Source of the DNA: an uncultured Aquimarina sp.
GTDB taxonomy: Bacteria; Bacteroidota; Bacteroidia; Flavobacteriales; Flavobacteriaceae
Assembly (NCBI RefSeq): GCF_947500065.1
Contig: NZ_CANMQT010000001.1
Span: 868,001-932,000, forward strand
Direction: 5' to 3'
DNA length: 64,000 nt
The translations under genes and the position numbers were made by a program. Of this stretch, positions 19,787 through 30,265 are shown piece by piece. The notes below the pieces were generated by a model. That model was not told the origin of the DNA, searched no databases, and saw only the letters and a list, made by a program, of their open reading frames with translations. Every line of letters starts with the position of its first letter. Position 1 is the stretch's first letter.

Positions 19787-21127
19787 ATGAGTCCATTTTT
19801 TATAAAAGCAATTCAGCTGTTGTTGAGTTTATCTTTCCTTATCGTTCTTCATGAATTAGGACATTTTATTCCAGCTAAGTTATTTAAAACCCGAGTAGAA
19901 AAATTCTATCTATTTTTTGATGTAAAATATTCACTATTTAAGAAAAAAATAGGCGATACAGTATATGGTATCGGATGGTTACCCTTAGGTGGTTATGTGA
20001 AAATTTCCGGAATGATCGATGAGAGCATGGATAAGGAACAAATGGCTGGTCCTCCACAACCTTGGGAGTTTAGATCTAAACCCGCTTGGCAGCGCTTGAT
20101 TATTATGGTTGGTGGTGTAACTGTTAATATTATTCTAGGAGTCTTAATATATATCTGCATTATTTTTACGTGGGGTCAAAATTACTCAAAAGGTAATGAC
20201 ATTAAGTATGGTTTTGGAGTCACCAAAACCTTAGAAAATTATGGGTTCCAGCAAGGCGATAAACTTATTACTGTAAATGGAGAAGAAATGTTCGATGACA
20301 TGGACATTGGGAGATACTTGATGGTCCGTGAGGTAAAGTCCGTTACTGTTAAACATCCTAATGGAGAAACTCAAACAATTCAACTTCCTGAAGATATTGG
20401 TTCAGAGATTTTTAAATCTGGCCAAACAAATGCAATTACATTTCGCTATCCATTTAAGTTAGATTCTATAACTGAGGGTGGACCAGCGGAAAAAGCAGGG
20501 CTTTTAAAAACTGACAAAATTCTGAAAATCGGTGGTATGCCAATAAATTACCAAACGGATTTTGCTTATGCTCTTAATAATCATCGAAAAAATGATAGTA
20601 CCGCTGTTATAACCTATGAAAGAAACGGAATTGCAAAAGAACTTGATTTGGTTCTTGACAAGGACAAAAAGATTGGTGTAATAATGGTCTCTACTGATAA
20701 AGAAGCTCTAAAATTAAATAATGTTGATTATAGTTTCGGAGCTAGTATTTCAGAAGGTCTCAATTTTGGATATTGGACACTGCACGATTATATAGCTCAG
20801 TTTAAATATGTATTTACCAAAGAAGGAGCTACGCAAGTAGGAGGCTTTGGAGCCATTGGTAATTTATTCCCTCCTGTATGGGATTGGGCTGCTTTTTGGA
20901 GTACTACAGCATTTATCTCTATTATTTTAGCCTTTATGAATATATTACCGATTCCTGCACTAGATGGTGGACACGTAATGTTTTTATTGTATGAAATTAT
21001 TGCAGGTAGAAAACCTAACGATAAATTCATGGAGTATGCTCAACTAGTTGGTTTCATTATTCTTATTGCATTGTTACTTTTCGCAAATGGTAATGATATT
21101 TATAGAGCAATTTCAAAATATTTTTAA
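19787..21127 (+). CDS. rseP: RIP metalloprotease RseP (site-2 protease)
   Basis: 446 aa; HELGHF, PDZ region, LPIPALDGGH. Confidence 0.95.
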   Translation: MSPFFIKAIQLLLSLSFLIVLHELGHFIPAKLFKTRVEKFYLFFDVKYSLFKKKIGDTVYGIGWLPLGGYVKISGMIDESMDKEQMAGPPQPWEFRSKPAWQRLIIMVGGVTVNIILGVLIYICIIFTWGQNYSKGNDIKYGFGVTKTLENYGFQQGDKLITVNGEEMFDDMDIGRYLMVREVKSVTVKHPNGETQTIQLPEDIGSEIFKSGQTNAITFRYPFKLDSITEGGPAEKAGLLKTDKILKIGGMPINYQTDFAYALNNHRKNDSTAVITYERNGIAKELDLVLDKDKKIGVIMVSTDKEALKLNNVDYSFGASISEGLNFGYWTLHDYIAQFKYVFTKEGATQVGGFGAIGNLFPPVWDWAAFWSTTAFISIILAFMNILPIPALDGGHVMFLLYEIIAGRKPNDKFMEYAQLVGFIILIALLLFANGNDIYRAISKYF

Positions 21128-21165
21128 AAAAATGAAAAAAACTTTTCGAGTATCAAAAAATAATA

Positions 21166-21205
21166 TATATTTGCACTCGCAAAAGAGAAAAACTTTCTAT
21201 ATTTG
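21166..21205 (+). promoter_or_regulatory. two tandem Bacteroidetes-type -7 boxes (TATATTTG)
   Basis: TATATTTG at 21166-21173 and 21198-21205 upstream of tRNA-Asn, matching the TAnnTTTG consensus. Confidence 0.6.
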
Positions 21206-21216
21206 CAAACATAAAT

Positions 21217-21290
21217 TCCTCCTTAGCTCAGTTGGTTAGAGCATCTGACTGTTAATCAGAGGGTCCTTAGTTCGAGCCTAAGAGGAGGAG
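21217..21290 (+). tRNA. tRNA-Asn (anticodon GTT)
   Basis: Acceptor TCCTCCT/AGGAGGA, anticodon stem-loop TCTGA-CTGTTAA-TCAGA, T-arm GTTCGAGCC; CCA not encoded. Confidence 0.95.
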
Positions 21291-21297
21291 CAAAATT

Positions 21298-21330
21298 AAG
21301 TCTTAACTTACTAAAGTTAAGACTTTTTTG
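21298..21330 (+). terminator. rho-independent terminator after tRNA-Asn
   Basis: AAGTCTTAACTT-ACTA-AAGTTAAGACTT followed by T-run. Confidence 0.85.
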
Positions 21331-21634
21331 TTTTTCACAATCTTTATATGGCTTATTCTTCTCCTTTCCAAACCTACTAGAAGGGCATCTTACATAGCTA
21401 TGCTTTATAGTTATCCTTACCAGTTACATCATAAATAGAATCATTTCGTTTCTTCAATAGCCATTCATTTTAACGCTAATTGTATGATAATTATAGAAAT
21501 AAAAGCTAAATTTATGTCATATAGGGGTTTTTGAACCCTGTATATTATCCGACAAATAGTCTTTTAAAACCTATAATAACACACATTATCATTTATGTTT
21601 TCAATGTATAAATGATATTAAATCTTCTTATCCA

Positions 21635-23101
21635 ATGGAAACAATCACTAAACAACCACAGGTAAAAAACTATATAGATGGTCAGTTCGATAGAAATGGC
21701 CAAAACTCAATGGATATTATAAGTCCCCTTGACGGAACTGTCATCTCTACACTTCCATTATCCACAGGTCAAGATGTTGATAAAGCCGTAAAGGCTGCAA
21801 AAAAAGCATTTCCTGCCTGGTCATCTATGACCTTTAAAGAAAGAGTGCAAATCTTTTTTAGATATCGATCTCTACTGGAGAAAAACATGGATGAATTAAC
21901 CAATTTAGTACGCATCGAAAATGGTAAAACCTATGGAGAAGCTAAAGCTGAAGTAGAAAAAAGTATGGAGTTATGTGAGTTTGCTGTATCCATACCACAA
22001 ATCATTGTCAATGAAGTACAAGAAGTTAGTAAAGGAGTAGAATGTAGGATAGAGCGTAAACCATTAGGAGTGGTTGCATCTATAACACCATTTAACTTCC
22101 CTAATATGGTTCCTCATTGGACAGTGCCTAATGCATTAGTACTTGGCAACACCATGGTTATGAAACCATCAGAATTAGTTCCATTAAGTACAGTTCGAAT
22201 GGCAGAACTACTAAAAGAAGCTGGTTTACCCGATGGAGTGTTTAATATTATCAATGGTGGAAAAGAAGTTGTAGAGTCCATTTGTGATCATCCGGACATT
22301 GAAGCAGTATCCTTTGTAGGTTCTACAAAGGTTGCTAAAATCGTATATAAAAGAGCCACCTCTAACCTAAAACGATGCGTGGCTTTGGGCGGTGCAAAAA
22401 ATCATTTGTTGGTTTTTCCAGATGCCAATCCAGAAATGACAGCGTCTAATGTTGTAGCTTCTATGGTAGGTTGCGCAGGTCAACGTTGTATGGCTGCATC
22501 AGTTATGGTTGGTGTAGACAAAGTGCAACATATAATTGATAAAATGGTAATCGAAGCTAAAAACATAGTTCCTGGCGAAAATTTAGGCTCCGTAATCAGT
22601 GCCGAAGCTAAAAAACGTATCGAAGCATATATTTCAGAAGCAGAAGCCGATGGTGCTACCATATTAGTAGATGGCAGAAACACCGCTGTTAAAGGAAAAG
22701 AAGGAGGTTATTATGTGGGTCCTACAATTATCGATCATGTAACAACGGATATGTCAGTGGCCAGAGAAGAAATTTTTGGTCCTGTAATATCAATTGTAAG
22801 AGCTAAAGATTTAGATGAAGCCATTGAGATCGAAAACGGATCGAATTATGGTAATGCGGCAGCTGTATTCACACAAAGTGGTGGATTAGCAAAACAGGTA
22901 ATGGAACGTGCTAGTGCCGGAATGATTGGTGTTAATATTGGAGTACCTGTACCTCGTGAGCCTTTTTCTTTTGGTGGATGGAATGAATCAAAATTTGGAG
23001 TAGGTGATATTACAGGACGCAGTTCCATTGAGTTTTGGACACAAAATAAAAAAACTACTGTTAAATGGAATCCAGAAGCTCGAACCAATTGGATGAGTTA
23101 A
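21635..23101 (+). CDS. mmsA: CoA-acylating (methyl)malonate-semialdehyde dehydrogenase
   Basis: 488 aa ALDH; SITPFNFPNMVPHWTVPNAL, GCAGQRCMA, REPFSFGGWNESKFG. Confidence 0.9.
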   Translation: METITKQPQVKNYIDGQFDRNGQNSMDIISPLDGTVISTLPLSTGQDVDKAVKAAKKAFPAWSSMTFKERVQIFFRYRSLLEKNMDELTNLVRIENGKTYGEAKAEVEKSMELCEFAVSIPQIIVNEVQEVSKGVECRIERKPLGVVASITPFNFPNMVPHWTVPNALVLGNTMVMKPSELVPLSTVRMAELLKEAGLPDGVFNIINGGKEVVESICDHPDIEAVSFVGSTKVAKIVYKRATSNLKRCVALGGAKNHLLVFPDANPEMTASNVVASMVGCAGQRCMAASVMVGVDKVQHIIDKMVIEAKNIVPGENLGSVISAEAKKRIEAYISEAEADGATILVDGRNTAVKGKEGGYYVGPTIIDHVTTDMSVAREEIFGPVISIVRAKDLDEAIEIENGSNYGNAAAVFTQSGGLAKQVMERASAGMIGVNIGVPVPREPFSFGGWNESKFGVGDITGRSSIEFWTQNKKTTVKWNPEARTNWMS

Positions 23102-23171
23102 TATTATTCTGGAATCGATATCCATTTAAAGACACAAAAAAATTCTGTTCTACTAAAATTAAACTATCTGA

Positions 23172-24506
23172 ATGAGCGACCAACAAATTGTAAAAAACAA
23201 TCTTGACTACACCTTGTTTTCCTGGGCTAAACAAGGAAATCTAAATCCTATAAATGCATCCCATGCTAAAGGTTCATATTTCTATGATAGAGAAGGCAAA
23301 AAATATCTTGATTTTTCCTCTCAATTGATGAATGTAAATATCGGTCATGGCGATCAACGTATCACTGAAGCAGTAACAAAGCAGATGAAAGAAGTTAGTT
23401 ACGTTTATCCTGGAATGGCTACCGATGTGCGCGGAGAATTAGGAAAAAAGATAGCAGAAATCACTCCAGGCAACCTTACTAAAACTTTTTTCACCCTTGG
23501 CGGAGCCGAAGCTATTGAAAATGGTATCAAACTAGCTAGAATGTACACAGGTCGACACAAAATTATCACACATTACAGGGCATATCATGGTGCTACCTAT
23601 GGAGCAATTTCTGCTGGTGGAGACCCTAGAAGGTTTCCGGTAGATAGTCAGGCAATGCCTAATGTGGTTCATGTCGAAAATCCTTACGCCTATCGGTGCC
23701 CATGGAATTCGAGTTCAATCGAAGAATGTGGCGAACTTGCGCTAGCACATTTAGAACGGGTAATCCAATTCCAAAACCCTGATAGTGTAGCTGCGATACT
23801 ATTCGAAGGAGAATCAGGTTCATCTGGATGTATTAAATATCCACCGATGTATTTAAAGAAAGTTCGAAAGATTTGTGATGCATATGGTATCTTATTAATT
23901 GTAGACGAAGTAATGAGTGGTTTTGGCAGAACCGGAAAAATGTTCGGTATAGATCACCATAACGTCACTCCTGATATCATGTGTTTGGCAAAAGGCCTAA
24001 CATCAGGTTATTTGCCATTAGGAGGTACTGTAGTTACAGATACTATTGCTAACTATTTTAACGATCATCCAATGATTATCGGTCTAACATATTCTGCGCA
24101 TCCTACTTTATGCGCTGCTGCATTAGAGAACATTCGGATTATTGAAGAAGAGCAGCTAGTCGAAAGAGCTAGTAAAATGGGAGCTTATATTGAAGCAGAA
24201 ATCGAAAAGCTAAAAACTAAACATCCATCGATTGGAGATTTTAGAAATACAGGATTATTAGGTTGTGTAGAATTGGTTAAAAATCGAAAAACTAAGGAAC
24301 CCATTACTCCCTGGAATGCAAAACCAGATCAAATGGAAGTAACCAACAAAATGGCTGCTAAAATTAGAGAATTAGGCATGTTCACTTTCGTACGATGGAA
24401 TTGGATTTTTATTGCACCACCTTTAAATGTAAGTAAAGAAGAAGTTGATGAAGGGTTAAAAATCGTTTCACAAGCAATTGCGATTGCTGATCAATATTGT
24501 AATTAA
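23172..24506 (+). CDS. class III aminotransferase (probable beta-alanine aminotransferase)
   Basis: 444 aa; LIVDEVMSGFGRTGK, GGAEAIENGIKLAR; embedded in the pyrimidine catabolism cluster. Confidence 0.85.
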   Translation: MSDQQIVKNNLDYTLFSWAKQGNLNPINASHAKGSYFYDREGKKYLDFSSQLMNVNIGHGDQRITEAVTKQMKEVSYVYPGMATDVRGELGKKIAEITPGNLTKTFFTLGGAEAIENGIKLARMYTGRHKIITHYRAYHGATYGAISAGGDPRRFPVDSQAMPNVVHVENPYAYRCPWNSSSIEECGELALAHLERVIQFQNPDSVAAILFEGESGSSGCIKYPPMYLKKVRKICDAYGILLIVDEVMSGFGRTGKMFGIDHHNVTPDIMCLAKGLTSGYLPLGGTVVTDTIANYFNDHPMIIGLTYSAHPTLCAAALENIRIIEEEQLVERASKMGAYIEAEIEKLKTKHPSIGDFRNTGLLGCVELVKNRKTKEPITPWNAKPDQMEVTNKMAAKIRELGMFTFVRWNWIFIAPPLNVSKEEVDEGLKIVSQAIAIADQYCN

Positions 24507-24509
24507 TTT

Positions 24510-26222
24510 ATGAGCAAGGATATAGTTGAATTACAAGAAGACGTCTCTCAATCACCTTTATATAGTGAAGATTTAGCACCTGTTTCGGCCAACAAAAGAA
24601 CTTGGAGCAAATGGCATTTGGCTGCTATTTGGGTAGGCATGGCGGTTTGTATACCTACCTATTTATTGGCATCTTATATGATCAAAACCGGTTTAAATTG
24701 GTACGAAGCACTAATCATTATAGGACTTGCAAACCTGATTATTACTATTCCAATGGTACTTAATGGTCATGCAGGAGTAAAATACGGTATTCCATTTCCT
24801 GTCATAGGTCGTGCTGCTTTTGGTACTAAAGGTGTACATCTTGCTTCTGTAGCAAGAGGTATTATTGCCTGTGGATGGTTTGGAGTGCAGACTTGGATTG
24901 GCGGATTAGCTATATATGCTATTTTTCATGCAGTAATGGGAACGCAAGCTGAATTAGGTTTGTCTATCGGAAAATTTGTCGGGTTTGGAGTTTTCTGGTT
25001 TATTAATATCTATTTTATTTGGAAAGGAACTGAGAGTATTAAATGGCTGGAAACCTATTCTGCACCTATTTTAGTGCTCATCGGATTAGCTTTGATTTAT
25101 TGGAGTTATGCTGAAGCTGGTGGTGTTTCTATTGTATTAGATCAAAGTCAACAACTAGAACAAACAGCCGCTACCATCACCCAAAAAGATAAGAAACTAT
25201 ATCTTAATTTAAAATCACTAAGGGACAAAGAAGGAAATCTAAAAGTAGACGAATACAAGATCATTTCTGATGAAAAAAGCAGTTGGATATCTTTTATCGA
25301 ACAACCTATAGCAATAACAGATCAGAAAAAAATTGAAGATATCATTTCTGGCAAAGAAAAAGTGCAACTTCAATTTAGAAATACCGAAAGAAAAACTCCT
25401 GTAGTATCAAGTGTAGTAACAGCAATAACTGTATCTCCAGGCACTAAGAAATCAGGAAACAAATTATGGAGTTATCTACTTTGGTTAACAGCAATGGTTG
25501 GTTTTTGGGCAACTATGTCAATAAGTATAGCAGATATAACACGTTTTGCCGCTACTCAAAAAGATCAGATTGTAGGTCAGTTTGTTGGTCTTCCATTGAC
25601 AATGATGTTATATTCCTTTGTTGGGATATTTGTTACCTGTGCCGCTATCATTAATTTCAAAGACATATTAATCGCTAACGATGCGCCTTGGGATCCAGTT
25701 TCTCTTATTTCTAAGTTTAAAAGTCCTACAGTGGTTATCGTTGCCCAAGTTTTTATGCTCATCGCCACTTTGAGCACCAATATTGCGGCAAACGTTATTG
25801 CTCCTTCCAATGCTTTTTCCAATCTATGGCCTAAAAAAATAAGTTTTAGAGTTGGTGGTATTATCACCGGAATTATCGGAATCTTAATAGCTCCCTGGTG
25901 GCTACTTAATGAAATTTCTGGGTTTTTAATTTTTGTCAGTGGACTACTTGGCCCTGTTCTGGGGATCCTGATAGCTGATTATTATTTGATTAGAAAAAAG
26001 AAATTAGAACTCCCTGAACTATACAAAGAAGAAGGTATTTATTCTTATGGAAAGTCTGGATATAATAAAGCGGCTATGATCGCTCTCTTAGTTGGTGTGT
26101 TTTTAGCATTAATTGGATATTGGGTACCTCAACTTAAATTCTTGTACTCTCTTTCGTGGTTTACTGGTTTTATAATCTCGTTTGTATTGTATTATATATT
26201 AATGAAGAAAAAACAGAATTAA
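24510..26222 (+). CDS. NCS1 family nucleobase:cation symporter
   Basis: 570 aa; GRAAFGTKGVHLASVARGIIACGWFGVQTWIGG, MVGFWATMSISIADITRFA; hydrophilic insertion at ~25135-25465. Confidence 0.9.
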   Translation: MSKDIVELQEDVSQSPLYSEDLAPVSANKRTWSKWHLAAIWVGMAVCIPTYLLASYMIKTGLNWYEALIIIGLANLIITIPMVLNGHAGVKYGIPFPVIGRAAFGTKGVHLASVARGIIACGWFGVQTWIGGLAIYAIFHAVMGTQAELGLSIGKFVGFGVFWFINIYFIWKGTESIKWLETYSAPILVLIGLALIYWSYAEAGGVSIVLDQSQQLEQTAATITQKDKKLYLNLKSLRDKEGNLKVDEYKIISDEKSSWISFIEQPIAITDQKKIEDIISGKEKVQLQFRNTERKTPVVSSVVTAITVSPGTKKSGNKLWSYLLWLTAMVGFWATMSISIADITRFAATQKDQIVGQFVGLPLTMMLYSFVGIFVTCAAIINFKDILIANDAPWDPVSLISKFKSPTVVIVAQVFMLIATLSTNIAANVIAPSNAFSNLWPKKISFRVGGIITGIIGILIAPWWLLNEISGFLIFVSGLLGPVLGILIADYYLIRKKKLELPELYKEEGIYSYGKSGYNKAAMIALLVGVFLALIGYWVPQLKFLYSLSWFTGFIISFVLYYILMKKKQN

Positions 26223-26226
26223 TTTT

Positions 26227-27741
26227 TTGATAACCAAGTACGTCATATTATTTATCTATTTCCTAATCCTGTTTTTAATAGGATATTTTGCATCTAAACG
26301 TATTAAAAATACGAAGGATTATTATGTAGGAGGTAAAAAACTAGGGTTTTGGGTAGTCGCATTTTCCGCCAGAGCCACTGGAGAATCTGCATGGTTACTA
26401 TTGGGGCTTACCGGACTTGGAGCTATGGTCGGAGTTTCTGCTTTTTGGGTAGTTCTGGGTGAAGTTTTGGGAGTCGCATTTTCCTGGTTTTTAATGGCAA
26501 AAAAATTCAAAGTGTTATCTGACACCTATAATTCTATAACGATACCGGATTATCTGGTTAGTCGATTTAAATCTAGCACACATACCTTAAGAATTGTAGC
26601 AGCAACAGCACTTTCTCTATTTGTAGTTATTTATGTGAGTGCACAAATCGATGCTACAGGTTCAGCATTCGAGTCATTTTTAGGGTGGAATTATTTTACC
26701 GGAGCAATCGTAGGTTTCTTTATCGTTTTAGCCTATATATTTTCTGGAGGATTTGTCGCTGTTGCCTGGTCCGATTTATTTCAGGGATTAATTATGCTTA
26801 TAGGTTTAGTTGCTTTGCCAATTGTTGCCTATTATTCTATTAGTTCCGATGTTTCAATTTCTAATGAATTAACAAAACTAGATCCTTCTTTCCTTAATAT
26901 TTGGGGAGATGGTGGTTTTACGACGATCAACTTCTTTACTATTTTGGGGTTTGCCTTTATCGGATTAGGATTTATGGGATCACCCCAGTTATTTGTCCGT
27001 TTTATGTCGATTAAAGATATTTCCGAAATTAAAAAAGGACGCTGGGTAGCTATTGTATTTACAATACTGACGGATTCATGTGCCGTATTGATCGGAATAT
27101 TCGGAAGATATTTATTGACCTCCATAAATACAGATCCTGAGGAGATTTTAGGGAATGGAGCCCAAAATGTACTACCTATGTTGGTAGAAAGAATCATGCC
27201 GCTTACTCTAATAGGTATATACATCGCAGCCGTGTTATCGGCAATTATGTCAACTATCGACTCCCTTTTAGTAGTCGCATCTAGTGCTATTTCGAGAGAT
27301 TTCTATCAACAAATTTTTAAACCAAATAAATCCGAAAAACAACTCGCCAATATTTCAAGAATCATCACACTAGCACTCGCAGTATTTGCACTTATGATTG
27401 CAATGATTGTAGCTATAAGTGTTCCGGAAAGAACAATTTTTTGGTTTGTTATTTTTGGATGGTCAGGAATCGCAGCTACTTTTTGCCCTACTATAATTCT
27501 TTCAATTTTTTGGACTAAGTTTTCTGAAAAAGGAGCAATTGCTTCCATGATAACCGGTTTTTTATCCATACCTCTTTTCAAATTTGGTTTGACTTCATTA
27601 GATACTATCGGAATTTATTTTGAAAAACTTGGAGAACTTGGTCCTTCATTCATTTTAGCTATAGCAGTTGGTGTACTTGTTAGTCTTGTTACAACGAAAC
27701 AAAAACCAGAAAATGAGTTAAATACAAGTAATAGTGATTGA
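26227..27741 (+). CDS. sodium:solute symporter (SSS family, PutP-like)
   Basis: 504 aa; TTG start; FSARATGESAWLLLGLTGLGA, ISAVLSAIMSTIDSLL-type motif. Confidence 0.88.
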   Translation: MITKYVILFIYFLILFLIGYFASKRIKNTKDYYVGGKKLGFWVVAFSARATGESAWLLLGLTGLGAMVGVSAFWVVLGEVLGVAFSWFLMAKKFKVLSDTYNSITIPDYLVSRFKSSTHTLRIVAATALSLFVVIYVSAQIDATGSAFESFLGWNYFTGAIVGFFIVLAYIFSGGFVAVAWSDLFQGLIMLIGLVALPIVAYYSISSDVSISNELTKLDPSFLNIWGDGGFTTINFFTILGFAFIGLGFMGSPQLFVRFMSIKDISEIKKGRWVAIVFTILTDSCAVLIGIFGRYLLTSINTDPEEILGNGAQNVLPMLVERIMPLTLIGIYIAAVLSAIMSTIDSLLVVASSAISRDFYQQIFKPNKSEKQLANISRIITLALAVFALMIAMIVAISVPERTIFWFVIFGWSGIAATFCPTIILSIFWTKFSEKGAIASMITGFLSIPLFKFGLTSLDTIGIYFEKLGELGPSFILAIAVGVLVSLVTTKQKPENELNTSNSD

Positions 27742-27851
27742 AAAAAATTGTAAATTTAGAAAATAGACTCTTCTAAATCTGTTGTTCTTAGTACTCAACG
27801 GGATGTTTGGAGTTTAAAATCAGCTACATTTAAATTCACACAAACAAAGAC

Positions 27852-29237
27852 ATGTCAATTTTAATACAAAACGGACGTATTGTAACTGCTTCAGAAACTT
27901 ATCTGGCGGATCTTTATATTGAAGGAGAAAAGGTCATGGCAATAGGTCAAAATCTACCTCATAAAGCAGATAAAATAATCGATGCCACAGGTAAATTAGT
28001 GTTTCCCGGAGGAATTGATCCTCATGTACATTTGGACATGCCTTTTATGGGAACACATTCTAGTGATGATTACGAAACTGGTACCAGAGCAGCTTTATAT
28101 GGAGGTACAACTATGGTCATAGATTTTATCCTGCAAACTCAAGGAGACACCTTGTACAATGCTCTGAAAACCTGGCAGCAAAAATCACAAGGAAAAGCTG
28201 TTGGTGATTATTCATACCATATGGCAGTTACTGATTTTAACGACACTACCGCAAAAGAAGTTGTACAAATGATAGAGGAAGAAGGGATTTCGTCCTTTAA
28301 GACATTTATGGCCTATAAAGGCGCTTTGATGATTGATGATGGGCAAATGGTTCAACTCATGAAAGTTGTAAAAAAACATGGTGGACTGGTAACCGTTCAT
28401 GCCACTAATGGAGATATGATAGATTCATTAATTGCCAAGAATCGGGCTGAAGGAAACTTATCACCGCTATATCATTATTTATCTCAGCCAGAAGTAACCG
28501 AAGCTGAAGCATCTGCTAGATTTGCCGATATGTTGAATTATACCGGATGTCCTGGCTATATCGTTCATATGACTTGCGAGGGTGCACTCAATGCGGTACG
28601 AAATGCAACACAACGAAACCAGAAAATATTTGTAGAGACCTGCACTCAATATCTGATATTAGACGCATCTTTATATGAAAAAGATTTTGAAGGAGCCAAA
28701 TGGGTAATGAGCCCACCTTTGCGTGAGAAAAAAGATCAGGAAGCCTTATGGTCCGGAATCAATCAAGGACTAGTTCAAGTTGTTGGGACCGATCATTGCC
28801 CATTTATGTGGGAACAGAAGAAAATGGGACAAGATGATTTCTCTAAAATTCCGAATGGTCATCCCGCTATAGAACATCGTATCGAACTTTTATATTCTGA
28901 AGGTGTCCATACGGGTAAAATATCACTTACTAAGTTTGTAGAGGTCAGCGCTACCAACGCTGCAAAGATTTTTGGGATGTATCCTCAAAAAGGTACCATT
29001 GCGATTGGTAGTGATGCAGATATTGTGGTTTTCGATCCTAAAAAAGAGCATACCATTTCTGTAAAAACACATCATATGAATTGTGATTATTCTGCATATG
29101 AAGGTCAAAAAGTAATAGGAAAAACAGAAACTGTCATTCTTCGAGGGCAAATAGCTATCGAAAACGAAGAATGCAGGCTAAAACCAGGATTTGGAAAATT
29201 TATTAAAAGAAGTAAGACTTCAAAAACAGTAATTTAA
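27852..29237 (+). CDS. hydA: dihydropyrimidinase
   Basis: 461 aa; GGIDPHVHLDMPF metal-binding motif, SFKTFMAYKG carboxy-Lys, GTDHCPF. Confidence 0.93.
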   Translation: MSILIQNGRIVTASETYLADLYIEGEKVMAIGQNLPHKADKIIDATGKLVFPGGIDPHVHLDMPFMGTHSSDDYETGTRAALYGGTTMVIDFILQTQGDTLYNALKTWQQKSQGKAVGDYSYHMAVTDFNDTTAKEVVQMIEEEGISSFKTFMAYKGALMIDDGQMVQLMKVVKKHGGLVTVHATNGDMIDSLIAKNRAEGNLSPLYHYLSQPEVTEAEASARFADMLNYTGCPGYIVHMTCEGALNAVRNATQRNQKIFVETCTQYLILDASLYEKDFEGAKWVMSPPLREKKDQEALWSGINQGLVQVVGTDHCPFMWEQKKMGQDDFSKIPNGHPAIEHRIELLYSEGVHTGKISLTKFVEVSATNAAKIFGMYPQKGTIAIGSDADIVVFDPKKEHTISVKTHHMNCDYSAYEGQKVIGKTETVILRGQIAIENEECRLKPGFGKFIKRSKTSKTVI

Positions 29238-29338
29238 TGGAAAGAAAATAACACAAATTATCAAGATAGATACAGTTAAAAAACTGCGATAACCAGCCAA
29301 ACCAGTGTTATCAGTGTTCCATAAAAAAGAATAAAATT

Positions 29339-30205
29339 ATGCCAAGAATAGTAAAATCAGGACTGATACAAATGAGTCTCCCTATGACTGAAGGAGAAGG
29401 TAGTATAGAAGAAATTATGCAGGCAATGTATGATAAGCATATCCCCTATATTGAAGAAGCCGGAAAACAAGGTGTTCAAATTTTATGTCTTCAGGAAATC
29501 TTCAATACTCCTTATTTCTGTCCTGGACAAGATAAAAAATGGTATGCATCTGCAGAATCAGTTCCTGGACCGACTACAGAAAAAATGCAAGTGTTAGCCA
29601 AAAAACACAATATGGTTATTATCGTTCCTGTGTATGAAAAAGAGCAAGCTGGAGTATTTTATAATACTGCCGCGGTAATCGATGCTGATGGTACATATTT
29701 GGGAAAATACAGGAAAAATCATATTCCACATACTACTGGGTTTTGGGAAAAGTTCTTTTTTAAACCGGGAAACTTAGGATATCCTGTTTTTCAAACCAAA
29801 TATGCAAAAGTGGGTGTCTACATTTGTTATGACCGTCATTTTCCGGATGGTGCCAGAGTACTTGGTTTAAATGGTGCAGAAATCGTCTATAACCCTTCCG
29901 CTACAGTCGCTGGATTAAGTGAATATCTCTGGAAACTGGAACAACCAGCACACGCAGCTGCCAATGGATATTTTATGGGTTGTATCAATAGAGTTGGTGA
30001 AGAAAAACCATGGAACCTCGGCAAATTTTATGGACAATCATATTTTGTCAACCCACGTGGACAAATATTTGCAGAAGCATCTCGCGATGATGATGAATTA
30101 TTAGTTTCAGAATTTGATCTGGATCTAATTGATGAAGTACGTTCTACTTGGCAGTTTTTCAGAGATAGAAGACCTGAAACTTATGATAAGCTTACAGAAC
30201 TTTAA
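29339..30205 (+). CDS. nitrilase-superfamily hydrolase, probable beta-ureidopropionase
   Basis: 288 aa; CLQEIFNTPYFCPGQ, KYRKNHIP, VGVYICYDRHFPDGAR. Confidence 0.92.
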   Translation: MPRIVKSGLIQMSLPMTEGEGSIEEIMQAMYDKHIPYIEEAGKQGVQILCLQEIFNTPYFCPGQDKKWYASAESVPGPTTEKMQVLAKKHNMVIIVPVYEKEQAGVFYNTAAVIDADGTYLGKYRKNHIPHTTGFWEKFFFKPGNLGYPVFQTKYAKVGVYICYDRHFPDGARVLGLNGAEIVYNPSATVAGLSEYLWKLEQPAHAAANGYFMGCINRVGEEKPWNLGKFYGQSYFVNPRGQIFAEASRDDDELLVSEFDLDLIDEVRSTWQFFRDRRPETYDKLTEL

Positions 30206-30265
30206 TTTTCACGTGTTCGGGAACTACTGAAATCAAATCTTTCTTTAACAGTAATCAATCATCAA

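Noticed and set aside
21048-21239. 63-aa ORF overlapping the rseP 3' end and tRNA-Asn
   Set aside because: Overlaps the promoter and tRNA; an out-of-frame extension with no protein-like features.
21520-21545. Small hairpin ATAGGGGTT..AACCCTGTAT upstream of mmsA as a pyrimidine-responsive regulator
   Set aside because: Imperfect stem with a bulge and only one copy seen; insufficient support.
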